The notes beneath the pieces were generated by a model. That model made no database searches and was not told the origin of the DNA. It saw nothing but the letters and a program-made list of their open reading frames with translations. A stretch of DNA of 34,720 nt, taken from assembly GCA_030431085.1 (NCBI GenBank), contig JAUIJW010000002.1, positions 1 through 34,720 on the forward strand, read 5' to 3'. This document shows, in pieces, positions 28,001-34,720 of this stretch. Within the stretch, counting starts at the first letter, position 1. The number at the start of each line of letters is the position of its first letter. The DNA comes from Bacteroidia bacterium (GTDB lineage: Bacteria; Bacteroidota; Bacteroidia; Flavobacteriales; Flavobacteriaceae). The position numbers and the translations under genes were made by a program.

Positions 28001-28398
28001 GTAGCACTTACCTCAAGCGTTTGGTTGTTAGTAAACCTTCTTGCGGTTTCTTTAATTACAGCAAAAGCTTCTGGCTGGATTTCGTTTAAAATACCTTCAG
28101 TGATTTGATAAATATCATCATTAAGCTGATCGATTTCTTTATAAATAGCTTCCTTTCGATCAACGTTTGCTGTTTCTAATTCTGATTCTAACTCTGAAAC
28201 TTGTTGTCTTAGCTCTTGAGTAGCTTGGGCAATTTTATGTTTAAATTCTGAAGTTTTTGCTCTTAGTTGATCTAAACTTAATGCTCCAATCTCTGCTTCA
28301 AACGCAGAAACTTTGTTTACAATGGGCTGTAAAAGTTTTAAATCTTTTTTCTTTTTATCGCCAACAAAGGCCTTTAGTACTGAATCTAGAATACTCAT
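25066..28398 (-). CDS. secA: preprotein translocase ATPase SecA
   Basis: 1110-residue cytoplasmic/peripheral motor ATPase that drives Sec-dependent export through SecYEG. Walker A MMTGEGKT (190-197, K196, T197), the DEVDS helicase motif (298-302), GTTSVE and NMAGRGTDI motifs of the second helicase domain, and [13 protein letters not shown] are all present. Length exceeds the roughly 900 residues of proteobacterial SecA because of extra segments near residues 55-105 (coiled-coil-like, Gln/Glu-rich) and 320-430 in the cross-linking domain, as in other Bacteroidetes. The C-terminus ends in GEWVLMD and lacks the CxCx(n)CH zinc motif. The gene is monocistronic by the look of its terminators: a hairpin on each side. 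Confidence 0.97.
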   Translation of the reverse strand: MSILDSVLKAFVGDKKKKDLKLLQPIVNKVSAFEAEIGALSLDQLRAKTSEFKHKIAQATQELRQQVSELESELETANVDRKEAIYKEIDQLNDDIYQITEGILNEIQPEAFAVIKETARRFTNNQTLEVSATAFDRELSTKDYVTLEGDKAIWKNNWDAAGAAITWDMVHYDVQLIGGSVLHQGKIAEMMTGEGKTLVATLPIYLNALTGNGVHVVTVNDYLAKRDALWMGPIFEFHGLTIDCIDNHQPNSEERRKAYLADITYGTNNEFGFDYLRDNMSHSPNDLVQRPHNYAIVDEVDSVLIDDARTPLIISGATAQGDRHEFNELKPKVDEIVRIQNKYLTGILSEAKKLIKEGNTKEGAFLLYRVYRGLPKNKALIKFLSQEGIKQLLQKTENHYMQDNNREMPQIDEALYFVIDEKNNSIDLTDKGITHLSGDNQDDHFFVLPDMGVEVGKIDSQEISAEDKAKAKEELYREFSIKSERIHTLNQLLKAYTLFEKDVEYVLIDGQVKIVDEQTGRVMDGRRYSDGLHQAIEAKENVKIEAATQTFATITLQNYFRMYRKLSGMTGTAITESGEFWEIYKLDVVEIPTNRPLIRDDREDLIFKTKREKYNAVIEEIGKLVDQKRPVLVGTTSVEISELLSKMLSIRKIEHNVLNAKLHKKEADIVALAGNPGVVTIATNMAGRGTDIKLSDEVKAAGGLAIIGTERHDSRRVDRQLRGRAGRQGDPGSSQFYVSLEDNLMRLFGSERIAKMMDRMGLQEGEVIQHSMISKSIERAQKKVEENNFGIRKRLLEYDDIMNAQREVIYKRRRHALYGERLQVDIVNMIYDTCEAIVINNKPNNDFSNFEFELIRFSSTTSPFSEEEFKSKDERVLIDELYETVYQHYQNKIENNAVAAFPVIKDVYEKQGDRYERIVVPFTDGVKSLQVVTNLKEAYDSNGKQLIKDFEKNITLAIIDDTWKNHLRKMDDLKQSVQNASYEQKDPLLIYKFEAFELFKQMLEKVNKEVMSFLFKGELPSQNPQQVSQAKEQKREKVQLSKEEFSSPTQETSTNQTQQPQVTETIVRAERKIGRNEKVTIKNISTGESKTVKYKQAIPFIEKGEWVLMD

Positions 28399-28481
28399 AA
28401 TGTTTTGATATTTATATAGGTTGTTAAACCCTTAAAATGAAATTGTCTAAGATTTTATAGGTTGAGTGGATGAAAATAGAA

Positions 28482-28510
28482 CAAAAAAAAAGTCTCATGT
28501 CGAGACTTTT
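28482..28510 (-). terminator. intrinsic terminator after the DUF2795 gene
   Basis: AAAAGTCTC (28488-28496) pairs with GAGACTTTT (28502-28510) around ATGTC; the A-run at 28482-28490 gives a U-tract on the minus strand. It immediately follows the DUF2795 gene stop at 28514 and separates it from secA. Confidence 0.82.
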
Positions 28511-28513
28511 AAT

Positions 28514-28735
28514 TTAATATTCATCTTCATTCCAAAGAAAATCCTCATCTGTAGGATAATCTGGCCAAATCTCTTGGATGATTTCATATACTTCACCTTC
28601 ATCTTCTAAAGCCTGTAAATTTTCTACAACCTCTAAAGGAGCTCCTGTTCTTATTGCATAATCAATAAGTTCATCTTTAGTAGCTGGCCAAGGCGCATCA
28701 CTTAGGTATGATGCCAGTTCTAATGTCCAATACAT
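28514..28735 (-). CDS. DUF2795 small protein
   Basis: A 73-residue acidic protein: YWTLELASYLSDAPWPATKDELIDYAIRTGAPLEVVENLQAL, then an acidic tail (DEGEVYEIIQEIWPDYPTDEDF). The helix pattern with PWPATKDELIDYA and GAP-VVENLQ matches DUF2795, a conserved short family with no established biochemical function. It has its own promoter and terminator, and lies between the adenosyltransferase and secA. The strong acidity and lack of a signal suggest a cytoplasmic protein. Confidence 0.88.
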   Translation of the reverse strand: MYWTLELASYLSDAPWPATKDELIDYAIRTGAPLEVVENLQALEDEGEVYEIIQEIWPDYPTDEDFLWNEDEY

Positions 28736-28761
28736 AATTAAAACTAATTTTCAATTTTATG

Positions 28762-28791
28762 CAAAAGTAATTTTTTTAAGCAGAAAAGCAA
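28762..28791 (-). promoter_or_regulatory. Bacteroidetes-type promoter for the DUF2795 gene
   Basis: On the minus strand TTG (28791-28789) is followed after 19 bases by TACTTTTG (28769-28762), an exact TAnnTTTG -7 box with the expected -33 spacing. The predicted start of transcription is near 28755, about 20 bases before the ATG at 28735. Confidence 0.7.
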
Positions 28792-28873
28792 GTATTTTGT
28801 TTATTATTTTTAAGGTTTAAAAAGAACGTGTTTTTTAAAGAAATAAATAGCTAATATAATCATTAGGTTTAGG

Positions 28874-29446
28874 TTAGGTTTTTTTTGGAATCCATTTAAT
28901 TTCTTCAATGTTTTTATCATGAGACAACTTTCGTGCCAACACAAAAATATAGTCGGATAGGCGGTTGAGATATTGGATGATAATGGGTTGAATAGGCTCA
29001 TTATCATGAAGTTCAACACAAATTCTTTCTGCTTTTCTACAAATACATCGTGCAATATGACAATATGACACTTGTGTATCTCCTCCAGGAAGGATAAAAT
29101 GAGTCATGGGTGGTAAAGTTTCATTCATATGGTCAATCTCGTGCTCCATAAACTCAATGTCGTTTTGATCTACCTTAATGATTTGAAGTCGGTCTTTTCC
29201 GTTTTTTAGTTTTTCTTTATCTGGAGGTGTAGCCAGTGTAGAGCCAATGGTAAACAATTCATTCTGAATTTTAATTAAGGCTGTTGTATCTTTTGAGTTT
29301 AATTTTTCGCTTCTAATTAAACCGATATAAGAGTTTAACTCGTCGATAGTGCCATAAGCCTCAATTCTTTGGTTGTATTTCTTTACTCTTGTGCCCCCAA
29401 ATAGAGATGTTTCTCCTAGATCGCCAGTTTTGGTGTAAATTTTCAT
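28874..29446 (-). CDS. PduO-type cob(I)alamin adenosyltransferase
   Basis: 190-residue enzyme that transfers the adenosyl group of ATP to cob(I)alamin. The N-terminal ATP-binding loop YTKTGDLGETSLFGG (4-18), GTIDELNS (32-39), RKAER and the C-terminal LNRLSDYIFVLAR fit the PduO/MMAB type rather than CobA. No B12 biosynthesis genes, B12 riboswitch or BtuB-like receptor can be identified nearby, so it likely serves B12 salvage. The ATG at 29446 is 3 bases after the methyltransferase stop, so both are likely on one transcript. Length and motifs are normal. Confidence 0.93.
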   Translation of the reverse strand: MKIYTKTGDLGETSLFGGTRVKKYNQRIEAYGTIDELNSYIGLIRSEKLNSKDTTALIKIQNELFTIGSTLATPPDKEKLKNGKDRLQIIKVDQNDIEFMEHEIDHMNETLPPMTHFILPGGDTQVSYCHIARCICRKAERICVELHDNEPIQPIIIQYLNRLSDYIFVLARKLSHDKNIEEIKWIPKKT

Positions 29447-29449
29447 GAT

Positions 29450-30232
29450 TTAAACTCTAATTTTAAAATGTTGTTTAGGTTGTTCACTTCTAAAAAAGAC
29501 AATGCCCCATTTAAAAGTATCAACAGTTACACTTACCGCTTTGTCATTTTTAATGTGCTGCCATGCGGACTCCATTTCGGAACTCCAATGAATATCATCA
29601 AAGATAAATATACTTTCGTTTTTAATTTGTGATTTACATAGATTAAAATATTCTATAGTGGCAGATTTTGTGTGATTGCCATCGAAATAAATCAAATCAA
29701 ATTGATTATTCTTTAATACTTTCGGCATGATTTGATTGAATTCGCCAACCTCAAGGTTAACATTATTAAATTGATGTTTATTTAATTGTTGTTTAGCTAC
29801 ACCTGAAGTTTTTGGGCACCCTTCTAGGGTAATAACTTTAGAGACAGAATCAGATATTGAAAGACCAGAAGTTGACAATCCTAATGAAGTACCTATTTCC
29901 AACACTCTAGAAACCTTAAAATATGTGCATATTTTATAAAGTAAAATGGTGTTTTTTAACGTTATACCGGCATTTTTTGCTATCGCGGAAATACGTCTTT
30001 CATTACTTTTGAATACTTTTGATCCTGCTCCAAAATCTGTGACATTAATAATGGTATCATTATTTAACAAATCCCTTCTATAGGCCTTGAGTACTTTAAT
30101 TTTTGCAGGATTATTGATAGAATTATTATATAAGCATTGTGTAATAAAATGATACACAAAAGGAGAGTGGATACCATGTTGATTGTTAGAAGAAAATATA
30201 AATTTTAGATATGCCCAAACTTGAAAATTCAA
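29450..30232 (-). CDS. class I SAM-dependent methyltransferase
   Basis: 260 residues. The Rossmann glycine motif RVLEIGTSLGLST (109-121) and acidic loop DLIYFDGNHT (about 179-188), followed by FIFDDIHWS, match O-methyltransferase-like (Methyltransf_24) enzymes acting on a small molecule or protein. The N-terminus QHGIHSPFVYHFI (18-30) is a hallmark of a conserved Bacteroidetes group without known substrate. The start is TTG at 30232, as no ATG or GTG lies between it and the upstream stop. It is transcribed divergently from the exopolysaccharide genes and heads the adenosyltransferase gene. Confidence 0.85.
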   Translation of the reverse strand: MNFQVWAYLKFIFSSNNQHGIHSPFVYHFITQCLYNNSINNPAKIKVLKAYRRDLLNNDTIINVTDFGAGSKVFKSNERRISAIAKNAGITLKNTILLYKICTYFKVSRVLEIGTSLGLSTSGLSISDSVSKVITLEGCPKTSGVAKQQLNKHQFNNVNLEVGEFNQIMPKVLKNNQFDLIYFDGNHTKSATIEYFNLCKSQIKNESIFIFDDIHWSSEMESAWQHIKNDKAVSVTVDTFKWGIVFFRSEQPKQHFKIRV

Positions 30233-30269
30233 TACTACTTTTTAATTGCGAAAATAGCTAGAAATTTTA

Positions 30270-30299
30270 TTGCTGTGAACAATTTTAAAATTATATTTG
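30270..30299 (+). promoter_or_regulatory. promoter of the exopolysaccharide operon
   Basis: TTG (30270-30272), a 19-base spacer and TATATTTG (30292-30299) form a near-ideal Bacteroidetes promoter. Predicted transcription start is near 30306, 16 bases before the Wza-like ATG at 30322. The methyltransferase gene is read the other way from the same 89-base gap. Confidence 0.7.
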
Positions 30300-30321
30300 C
30301 CATTTAGTCAAAAAAATAAGA

Positions 30322-31110
30322 ATGAAGAAGTACATAACCTTCCTATTGCTTTCCATATTGTTCTTTTCTTGTGTTCCGAATAAAGATTTGGTTTATTTTC
30401 AAGGAGAACTTGAAGATAGTGAGAATATTCAAAAATTACAAAATGAGCCTTATAAATTACAGGTGAATGATATGCTTGATATTCAGATTAAATCTTCTGA
30501 TACCAAGTTAGTTGAATTGTTTCAATCTTCTGCAGGCGACTCTAATAATAATTCGAGATACAATGAAGAGAGTTTGTATTTTACGTCTTATAGTATTGAC
30601 GATCATGGTAATATTAGATTACCTTATATTGGGGAGATTAATGTATTGGGGTATACTACCAAAGAGGTACGCGAAAAAATAGAACAAGAGTTTTTACAAT
30701 ATTTTAAAAGTTCAGATGATTTTTTTATTAATGTAAAATTGGCAGGAATACGTTTCACCGTATTAGGAGAGGTGGGGAGTACAGGGACAAAGGTGATATT
30801 TCAAAACCAAGTTAGTTTGGTAGAAGCTATTGCCAATGCTGGCGATATCACGCTTGTAGGTAATAGGAAAAATGTTTCTGTTTTTAGAAAAACTATGGAT
30901 AAAACAGAAAGGTTTAAGATAGATATGACTGATATGTCTACCTTTAATTCTGATAACTTTTTTATTCAATCCAATGATGTTATTTATGTTGAGCCGTTAA
31001 AGCAAAAATCATGGGGAACAGGAACTACGGGAGTTCAAACACTAACTACAGTAATATCAGTTTTGTCTTTAGTTACAACAGCAATATTATTGATTAATTC
31101 GACTAAATAA
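30322..31110 (+). CDS. wza: Wza-like polysaccharide export lipoprotein
   Basis: 262-residue outer-membrane export channel component. Lipoprotein signal with lipobox FFSC (C17). Poly_export domain (about 43-138: YKLQVNDMLDIQI, GNIRLPYIGEINVLG, VREKIEQEF) followed by an SLBB-type domain (about 141-225: FTVLGEVGSTG, SLVEAIANAGDIT). A C-terminal hydrophobic stretch (240-258) could cross the outer membrane. It is shorter than E. coli Wza (about 380), with one SLBB rather than two, as is usual in Bacteroidetes. The Wzc-like gene begins 16 bases downstream, giving an operon for capsule or exopolysaccharide export. Confidence 0.93.
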   Translation: MKKYITFLLLSILFFSCVPNKDLVYFQGELEDSENIQKLQNEPYKLQVNDMLDIQIKSSDTKLVELFQSSAGDSNNNSRYNEESLYFTSYSIDDHGNIRLPYIGEINVLGYTTKEVREKIEQEFLQYFKSSDDFFINVKLAGIRFTVLGEVGSTGTKVIFQNQVSLVEAIANAGDITLVGNRKNVSVFRKTMDKTERFKIDMTDMSTFNSDNFFIQSNDVIYVEPLKQKSWGTGTTGVQTLTTVISVLSLVTTAILLINSTK

Positions 31111-31126
31111 GATAATCCATTGTTTA

Positions 31127-33580
31127 ATGAAACAATTGAATAATATAGATATAAACGAGCTGCAAACTTTTGATATAAAGGAATATATTTATAAAGTTCT
31201 AGGTTATTGGAAACTTTTTGTTGTAACCATTGTGATTGCACTTGTAATTGCAAAAATTGTAAATAACGTTTCAGAAAAAGTTTATAATCTGGAGAGTTTA
31301 ATCACTGTTAAAGACGAGCAAAATCCGTTATTTTCTTCAAGTACAAATATTGCATTTAATTGGGGTGGACCGAGCGATAAGGTTGAAACGATAATAACGA
31401 TACTTCAGTCAAGAACTCATAATGAAAAAGTAGTTAAAAAGTTAAACTATTATATAGATTATCTAAAAGATGCTACTTTTAGAAAAACTGACGTGTATGG
31501 AAATACGCCATTTATTGTAGAAATAGATACTTTGGCCTATCAACTCCAAAATACCGAAATCAAATTAACATTCTTGAATAATGATGAGGTGAATTTAACT
31601 TTAGAGTTTGATGATGAGAATAATAAACTAATAAATTATAGCAATAACAATACTAAATCGTTTGTGCCAGAAAACTTGATTTACGATAGAACTTTTGCCA
31701 TAGGAGAACCCATTGTTACACCATATTTTAATTTCATAGTTAAAAGTAAGAACGCCTTAAACGACTTATCAGGTAAAGAGTATTTTATTAGATTTAATAA
31801 TTTCAATAGTGCTGTAAAAAAATGTCAGCAAATTGATGTATCTACGTTAAAGAAAGGAACTTCAATTTTGGAGCTAAGTTATAGCGGTTCGAATAAAAAA
31901 CGAATAGAAGATTTTTTAAATACTACCGTAGATGTACTGGATAAAGATCAAAGAAATCAAAAAATTAAATATGCTCTAAAAACGAAACAATATATCGATA
32001 CGCTTTTTGAAGTAGAGGCCAATAGTTTAAAAAGCATAGAAACAGATTTAGGAGAATATAAACAAGAAAATAAAATTTATGACCTTTCTGCCGAAGGTAG
32101 TGCATTGCTGGAAGAGGCAACTAAGTTAGATAGTGAACTCGAGGCTACAAGAAATAGACTAGAGTATTTGAATAATTTGGATAATTATTTAAGAAATAAC
32201 AATATTCTTAATAGTGAAAGTATACCAGCTCCTGCACTTATTGATATGGAGGATCCTAATATTATCAATAGCGTAAACAACTTAATATTAAAGTCTAAGA
32301 CAAAAGAAGGGCTAGAGTTAAAGGTGAAGTCTAATTATCCTCCCTTAATTAAACTGAATGAAGAGATTAAACTTGAGAGACAAATTTTATTAGAACAAAT
32401 AGCTTCTTTAAAAGTATCCATTCGTAATAATCTTAATAATTTGACTAGACGAATGGCAAGAAATAATTCTCGATTAAGTAAACTTAATCCTAAAGAACAG
32501 CGTCTGTTAAACTTTCAAAGAAAATATAATATCACTGAAGCAAATTATAATTATCTAAAGCAAAAAAGTTATGAAGCAGGTACGGCTATAGCTGCTAATG
32601 TCTCGGATATTAAAATTTTAGATAATGCTAAAGATGTTGGTCAAGGTCCAATTAAACCTAAAAACACATTTAATTATTTAGTAGCTTTAATGTCGGGTAT
32701 TATGTTGCCAATGCTTTATATCCTTACTAAAGAAACTTTAAATAATAAAATTCAAACAGTAGAAGAGATAGAAAAAACCTATAAAATTCCTGTATTAGGT
32801 GTTATTGGTAAAAATCATTACGATAAAAACCGATTGGTAGTAAGTAGAAAGCCTAATTCTACTATAGCAGAATCGTTTAGGGCATTAAGGTCGAATATTC
32901 AGTTTTTATTACCCAATGAGAAAAAAACAAAAACCATTGTCATTACGTCATCTGTAAGTGGAGAAGGTAAAACAATGTGTGCAGAGAATATGGCTACAGT
33001 TTTTGCCATGAGTGGTAAAAAAACAATTTTATTAGGTTTAGACCTTAGAAAGCCTAAAATGCATACAGATTTCGAAGCCGATAATAGAGAAGGAGTTGTT
33101 AACTATTTAATAGGAGAAAAAAACTTAGAAGAAGTTGTTACCCCTTCTGGTATCACGAATTTAGATATTGTTACTTCCGGACCAGTACCTCCTAACCCTT
33201 CCGAACTTATTTTAAGTGAGAGAGCAGAAGAGTTATTTGAGAAATTATATCAACAATATGAGTATATCATTGTTGATACGCCACCTGTTGGTTTAGTAGC
33301 AGATGCTTTAGAATTATTTAAGTATGCAGATGCTATTATTTATATGATTAGGCAAAATTATACTCAGAGAGGTATGCCTAAGATGATAGATGCTAAGTAC
33401 GACAATAATGAAGTGAAAAATATTTGCTATGTACTTAATGATTTTGCTGTTCAAAATAAATATGGTGGAGGCTACGGCTATGGTTACGGCTATGGTTACG
33501 GTTATGGGAAGTATGGGAATGGCTATCATACTAATGAGAAGAAATCTTTTATTCAAAAGGTGAGAGATAGATTTAGCTAA
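31127..33580 (+). CDS. wzc: Wzc-like polysaccharide co-polymerase with BY-kinase domain
   Basis: 817-residue inner-membrane protein. Wzz domain with the first membrane helix at about 31-49 (LFVVTIVIALVIAKIV), a periplasmic coiled-coil region (about 280-470), a second helix at about 516-536, and a cytoplasmic BY-kinase domain (about 555-775). The kinase has Walker A GEGKT (612-616, K615), LDLRKPKMH (Walker A'), and VDTPPVG (Walker B). The C-terminus is a Tyr cluster: nine Tyr between 779 and 800, including six YG pairs in a row, the expected autophosphorylation site. It controls chain length and couples to the Wza-like channel. Confidence 0.95.
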   Translation: MKQLNNIDINELQTFDIKEYIYKVLGYWKLFVVTIVIALVIAKIVNNVSEKVYNLESLITVKDEQNPLFSSSTNIAFNWGGPSDKVETIITILQSRTHNEKVVKKLNYYIDYLKDATFRKTDVYGNTPFIVEIDTLAYQLQNTEIKLTFLNNDEVNLTLEFDDENNKLINYSNNNTKSFVPENLIYDRTFAIGEPIVTPYFNFIVKSKNALNDLSGKEYFIRFNNFNSAVKKCQQIDVSTLKKGTSILELSYSGSNKKRIEDFLNTTVDVLDKDQRNQKIKYALKTKQYIDTLFEVEANSLKSIETDLGEYKQENKIYDLSAEGSALLEEATKLDSELEATRNRLEYLNNLDNYLRNNNILNSESIPAPALIDMEDPNIINSVNNLILKSKTKEGLELKVKSNYPPLIKLNEEIKLERQILLEQIASLKVSIRNNLNNLTRRMARNNSRLSKLNPKEQRLLNFQRKYNITEANYNYLKQKSYEAGTAIAANVSDIKILDNAKDVGQGPIKPKNTFNYLVALMSGIMLPMLYILTKETLNNKIQTVEEIEKTYKIPVLGVIGKNHYDKNRLVVSRKPNSTIAESFRALRSNIQFLLPNEKKTKTIVITSSVSGEGKTMCAENMATVFAMSGKKTILLGLDLRKPKMHTDFEADNREGVVNYLIGEKNLEEVVTPSGITNLDIVTSGPVPPNPSELILSERAEELFEKLYQQYEYIIVDTPPVGLVADALELFKYADAIIYMIRQNYTQRGMPKMIDAKYDNNEVKNICYVLNDFAVQNKYGGGYGYGYGYGYGYGKYGNGYHTNEKKSFIQKVRDRFS

Positions 33581-33586
33581 AACACG

Positions 33587-34186
33587 ATGGCTTTAAACAA
33601 GATACAAAGTTTTAGTAAGCGCTCGTTTGATATTTTTGTATCTCTTATAGGTTTAATAATTTTAGGAGGCCTAATACTCCTTCTTTGGCTGCTTGCCACA
33701 ATATCTACAAAAAAAAATGGTTTATATGGTCAGGTAAGAGTAGGTAAAGATGGTAGTTTGTTTAAAATGTACAAGTTGCGTACCATGAGAGGAGCTCCTA
33801 ATATAAACCATATCACTGTAAAAGGAGATAGTAAAATTACAAGAGTTGGTCAATTCATGAGGTTCTTTAAACTGGATGAAATGCCGCAATTGTATAATGT
33901 TTTGATAGGAGAAATGAGTATGGTTGGGCCTAGACCTGATGTGCCAGGATATGCCGATAAACTTAAAGGTGATGATAGAATTATTTTGTCGGTTAAACCA
34001 GGGATTACAGGACCGGCGACCCTAAAATATAGAAATGAAGAAGAGGTTTTATCGAAACAAATAGATCCTATTACCTATAATAATGAAGTAATTTGGAAAG
34101 ATAAAGTTGTTATTAATAAAGAATATGTTAAAAATTGGACATTTTTAAAAGATATTAAGTTAATAGTGCAAACTATTTTTAATTAA
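33587..34186 (+). CDS. initiating sugar-1-phosphate transferase (PglC/WcaJ catalytic-domain type)
   Basis: 199-residue membrane-bound enzyme that transfers a sugar-1-phosphate from a UDP-sugar to undecaprenyl phosphate. One N-terminal hydrophobic helix (about 16-37); a catalytic DE pair (D97-E98 in KLDEMPQL); KLRTM (63-67); VGPRPDVPGY (113-122) and KPGITGPA (137-144). The small, single-helix form resembles PglC. The Pro that usually breaks that helix is replaced by GG (27-28). ATG at 33587 lies 6 bases after the Wzc-like stop. Confidence 0.93.
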   Translation: MALNKIQSFSKRSFDIFVSLIGLIILGGLILLLWLLATISTKKNGLYGQVRVGKDGSLFKMYKLRTMRGAPNINHITVKGDSKITRVGQFMRFFKLDEMPQLYNVLIGEMSMVGPRPDVPGYADKLKGDDRIILSVKPGITGPATLKYRNEEEVLSKQIDPITYNNEVIWKDKVVINKEYVKNWTFLKDIKLIVQTIFN

Positions 34187-34191
34187 ATTTG
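34184..34191 (+). promoter_or_regulatory. candidate -7 box (TAAATTTG) for the UDP-sugar dehydrogenase gene
   Basis: An exact TAnnTTTG match overlapping the transferase stop codon, 23 bases before the ATG at 34215. No convincing TTG -33 element is visible, so the gene may simply share the operon transcript. Confidence 0.35.
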
Positions 34192-34214
34192 TCATCCCCT
34201 TAAAAAAAAATAGA

Positions 34215-34720
34215 ATGGAAAACTTTAAAATTGCCGTAATTGGTTTAGGCTACGTAGGATTACCTTTAGCTGTTGAATTTGCAAAAAAGTATCAAGTTGT
34301 AGGTTTTGATATCAATCAGAAAAGAGTTCATGAATTGAGAGAAAACAATGATTTTACTCTAGAAACATCTACAGAAGATTTAAAAAGTGTCAATACATCA
34401 TCATTTCAAGATTTAAGTAACTTAAAAACCGGATTATGGTTGTCTTATGATATCAATGATATTAAGGATGCTAATTTTTATGTGGTTACGGTGCCAACGC
34501 CAATTGATAAAAGTAAACAACCAGATTTAACGCCGCTATACAAGGCTAGTGAAACGGTTGGTCAAGTGCTGTCAAAAAACGACATTGTTGTTTATGAGTC
34601 TACAGTATTTCCTGGAGCAACAGAAGATGAGTGTATTCCAATATTAGAAAAAGTTTCAGGTCTTAAGTTTAACCAAGATTTTTTTGCAGGATACTCACCA
34701 GAAAGAATTAATCCTGGAGA
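34215..34720 (+). CDS. tviB: TviB/WbpA-type nucleotide-sugar dehydrogenase, 3' truncated
   Basis: The first 168 codons are in the window. The N-terminal NAD-binding Rossmann motif IGLGYVGLPLAVEFAKKY (residues 8-25), VTVPTPID, QPDLTPL, VVYESTVFPGATE and GYSPERINPG are characteristic of the UDP-N-acetyl-sugar (TviB/WbpA) branch of UDP-sugar dehydrogenases. The product would be a uronic-acid nucleotide sugar, perhaps UDP-N-acetylhexosaminuronic acid, for the polysaccharide. The catalytic Cys region lies beyond the window, and the exact substrate cannot be told. ATG at 34215. Confidence 0.9.
   Translation, partial: MENFKIAVIGLGYVGLPLAVEFAKKYQVVGFDINQKRVHELRENNDFTLETSTEDLKSVNTSSFQDLSNLKTGLWLSYDINDIKDANFYVVTVPTPIDKSKQPDLTPLYKASETVGQVLSKNDIVVYESTVFPGATEDECIPILEKVSGLKFNQDFFAGYSPERINPG

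Noticed and set aside
28810-29055. 81-codon minus-strand open frame
   Set aside because: It overlaps the 3' part of the adenosyltransferase in another frame, has no recognisable domain and its composition follows the shadow of the real gene.
33470-33511. Tandem repeats read as a CRISPR-like array
   Set aside because: They are short in-frame coding repeats giving Tyr-Gly pairs at the kinase C-terminus, with no spacers or Cas genes.

Overview
The window comes from a low-GC member of the Bacteroidetes, most likely a marine-type Flavobacteriaceae. The signs are a type IX secretion sorting domain, TonB receptors with STN and carboxypeptidase-regulatory N-termini, a DUF4249 lipoprotein, TAnnTTTG promoter boxes, no Shine-Dalgarno sequences, a flavobacterial menaquinone cluster and a long SecA. 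No tRNA, rRNA, CRISPR, transposase or phage gene is visible.

Region 1 (1-9565, + strand) is the menaquinone region. A 5'-truncated SPOR-domain protein precedes menA. After a UPF0173 metallo-hydrolase and SRPBCC and VOC proteins come menC, a CPBP membrane protease and menE. Three genes (1449-4832) sit between menA and the hydrolase and look like a copper-uptake module: a small Cys-containing membrane protein, a Met/His-rich lipoprotein with two YtkA-like domains, and an OprC/NosA-like TonB receptor with a CxxxM site. The menC reading frame extends 30 codons upstream of its first conventional start, so an AUC (or AUU) start is implied.

Region 2 (9555-16018, - strand) is a tightly packed four-gene outer-membrane operon read right to left: a secreted protein of unknown function, a STN-type TonB receptor, a DUF4249 lipoprotein, and a secreted protein with MG2-like and plug-like domains but no barrel. 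The substrate is unknown.

Region 3 (16101-24930, - strand) holds an OmpW/PorT-type small beta-barrel, a 2039-residue M4 metalloprotease exported by the type IX system, a 47-codon small ORF just upstream of it, and a TPR/transmembrane/LuxR-type regulator.

Region 4 (24931-30232, - strand) is housekeeping: secA with a very long terminator hairpin, a DUF2795 protein with a good promoter, and a methyltransferase/cobalamin adenosyltransferase pair.

Region 5 (30292-34720, + strand) is the start of a capsule or exopolysaccharide cluster: promoter, Wza-like exporter, Wzc-like tyrosine kinase, initiating sugar phosphate transferase and a truncated TviB/WbpA-like UDP-sugar dehydrogenase. The cluster continues beyond the window.
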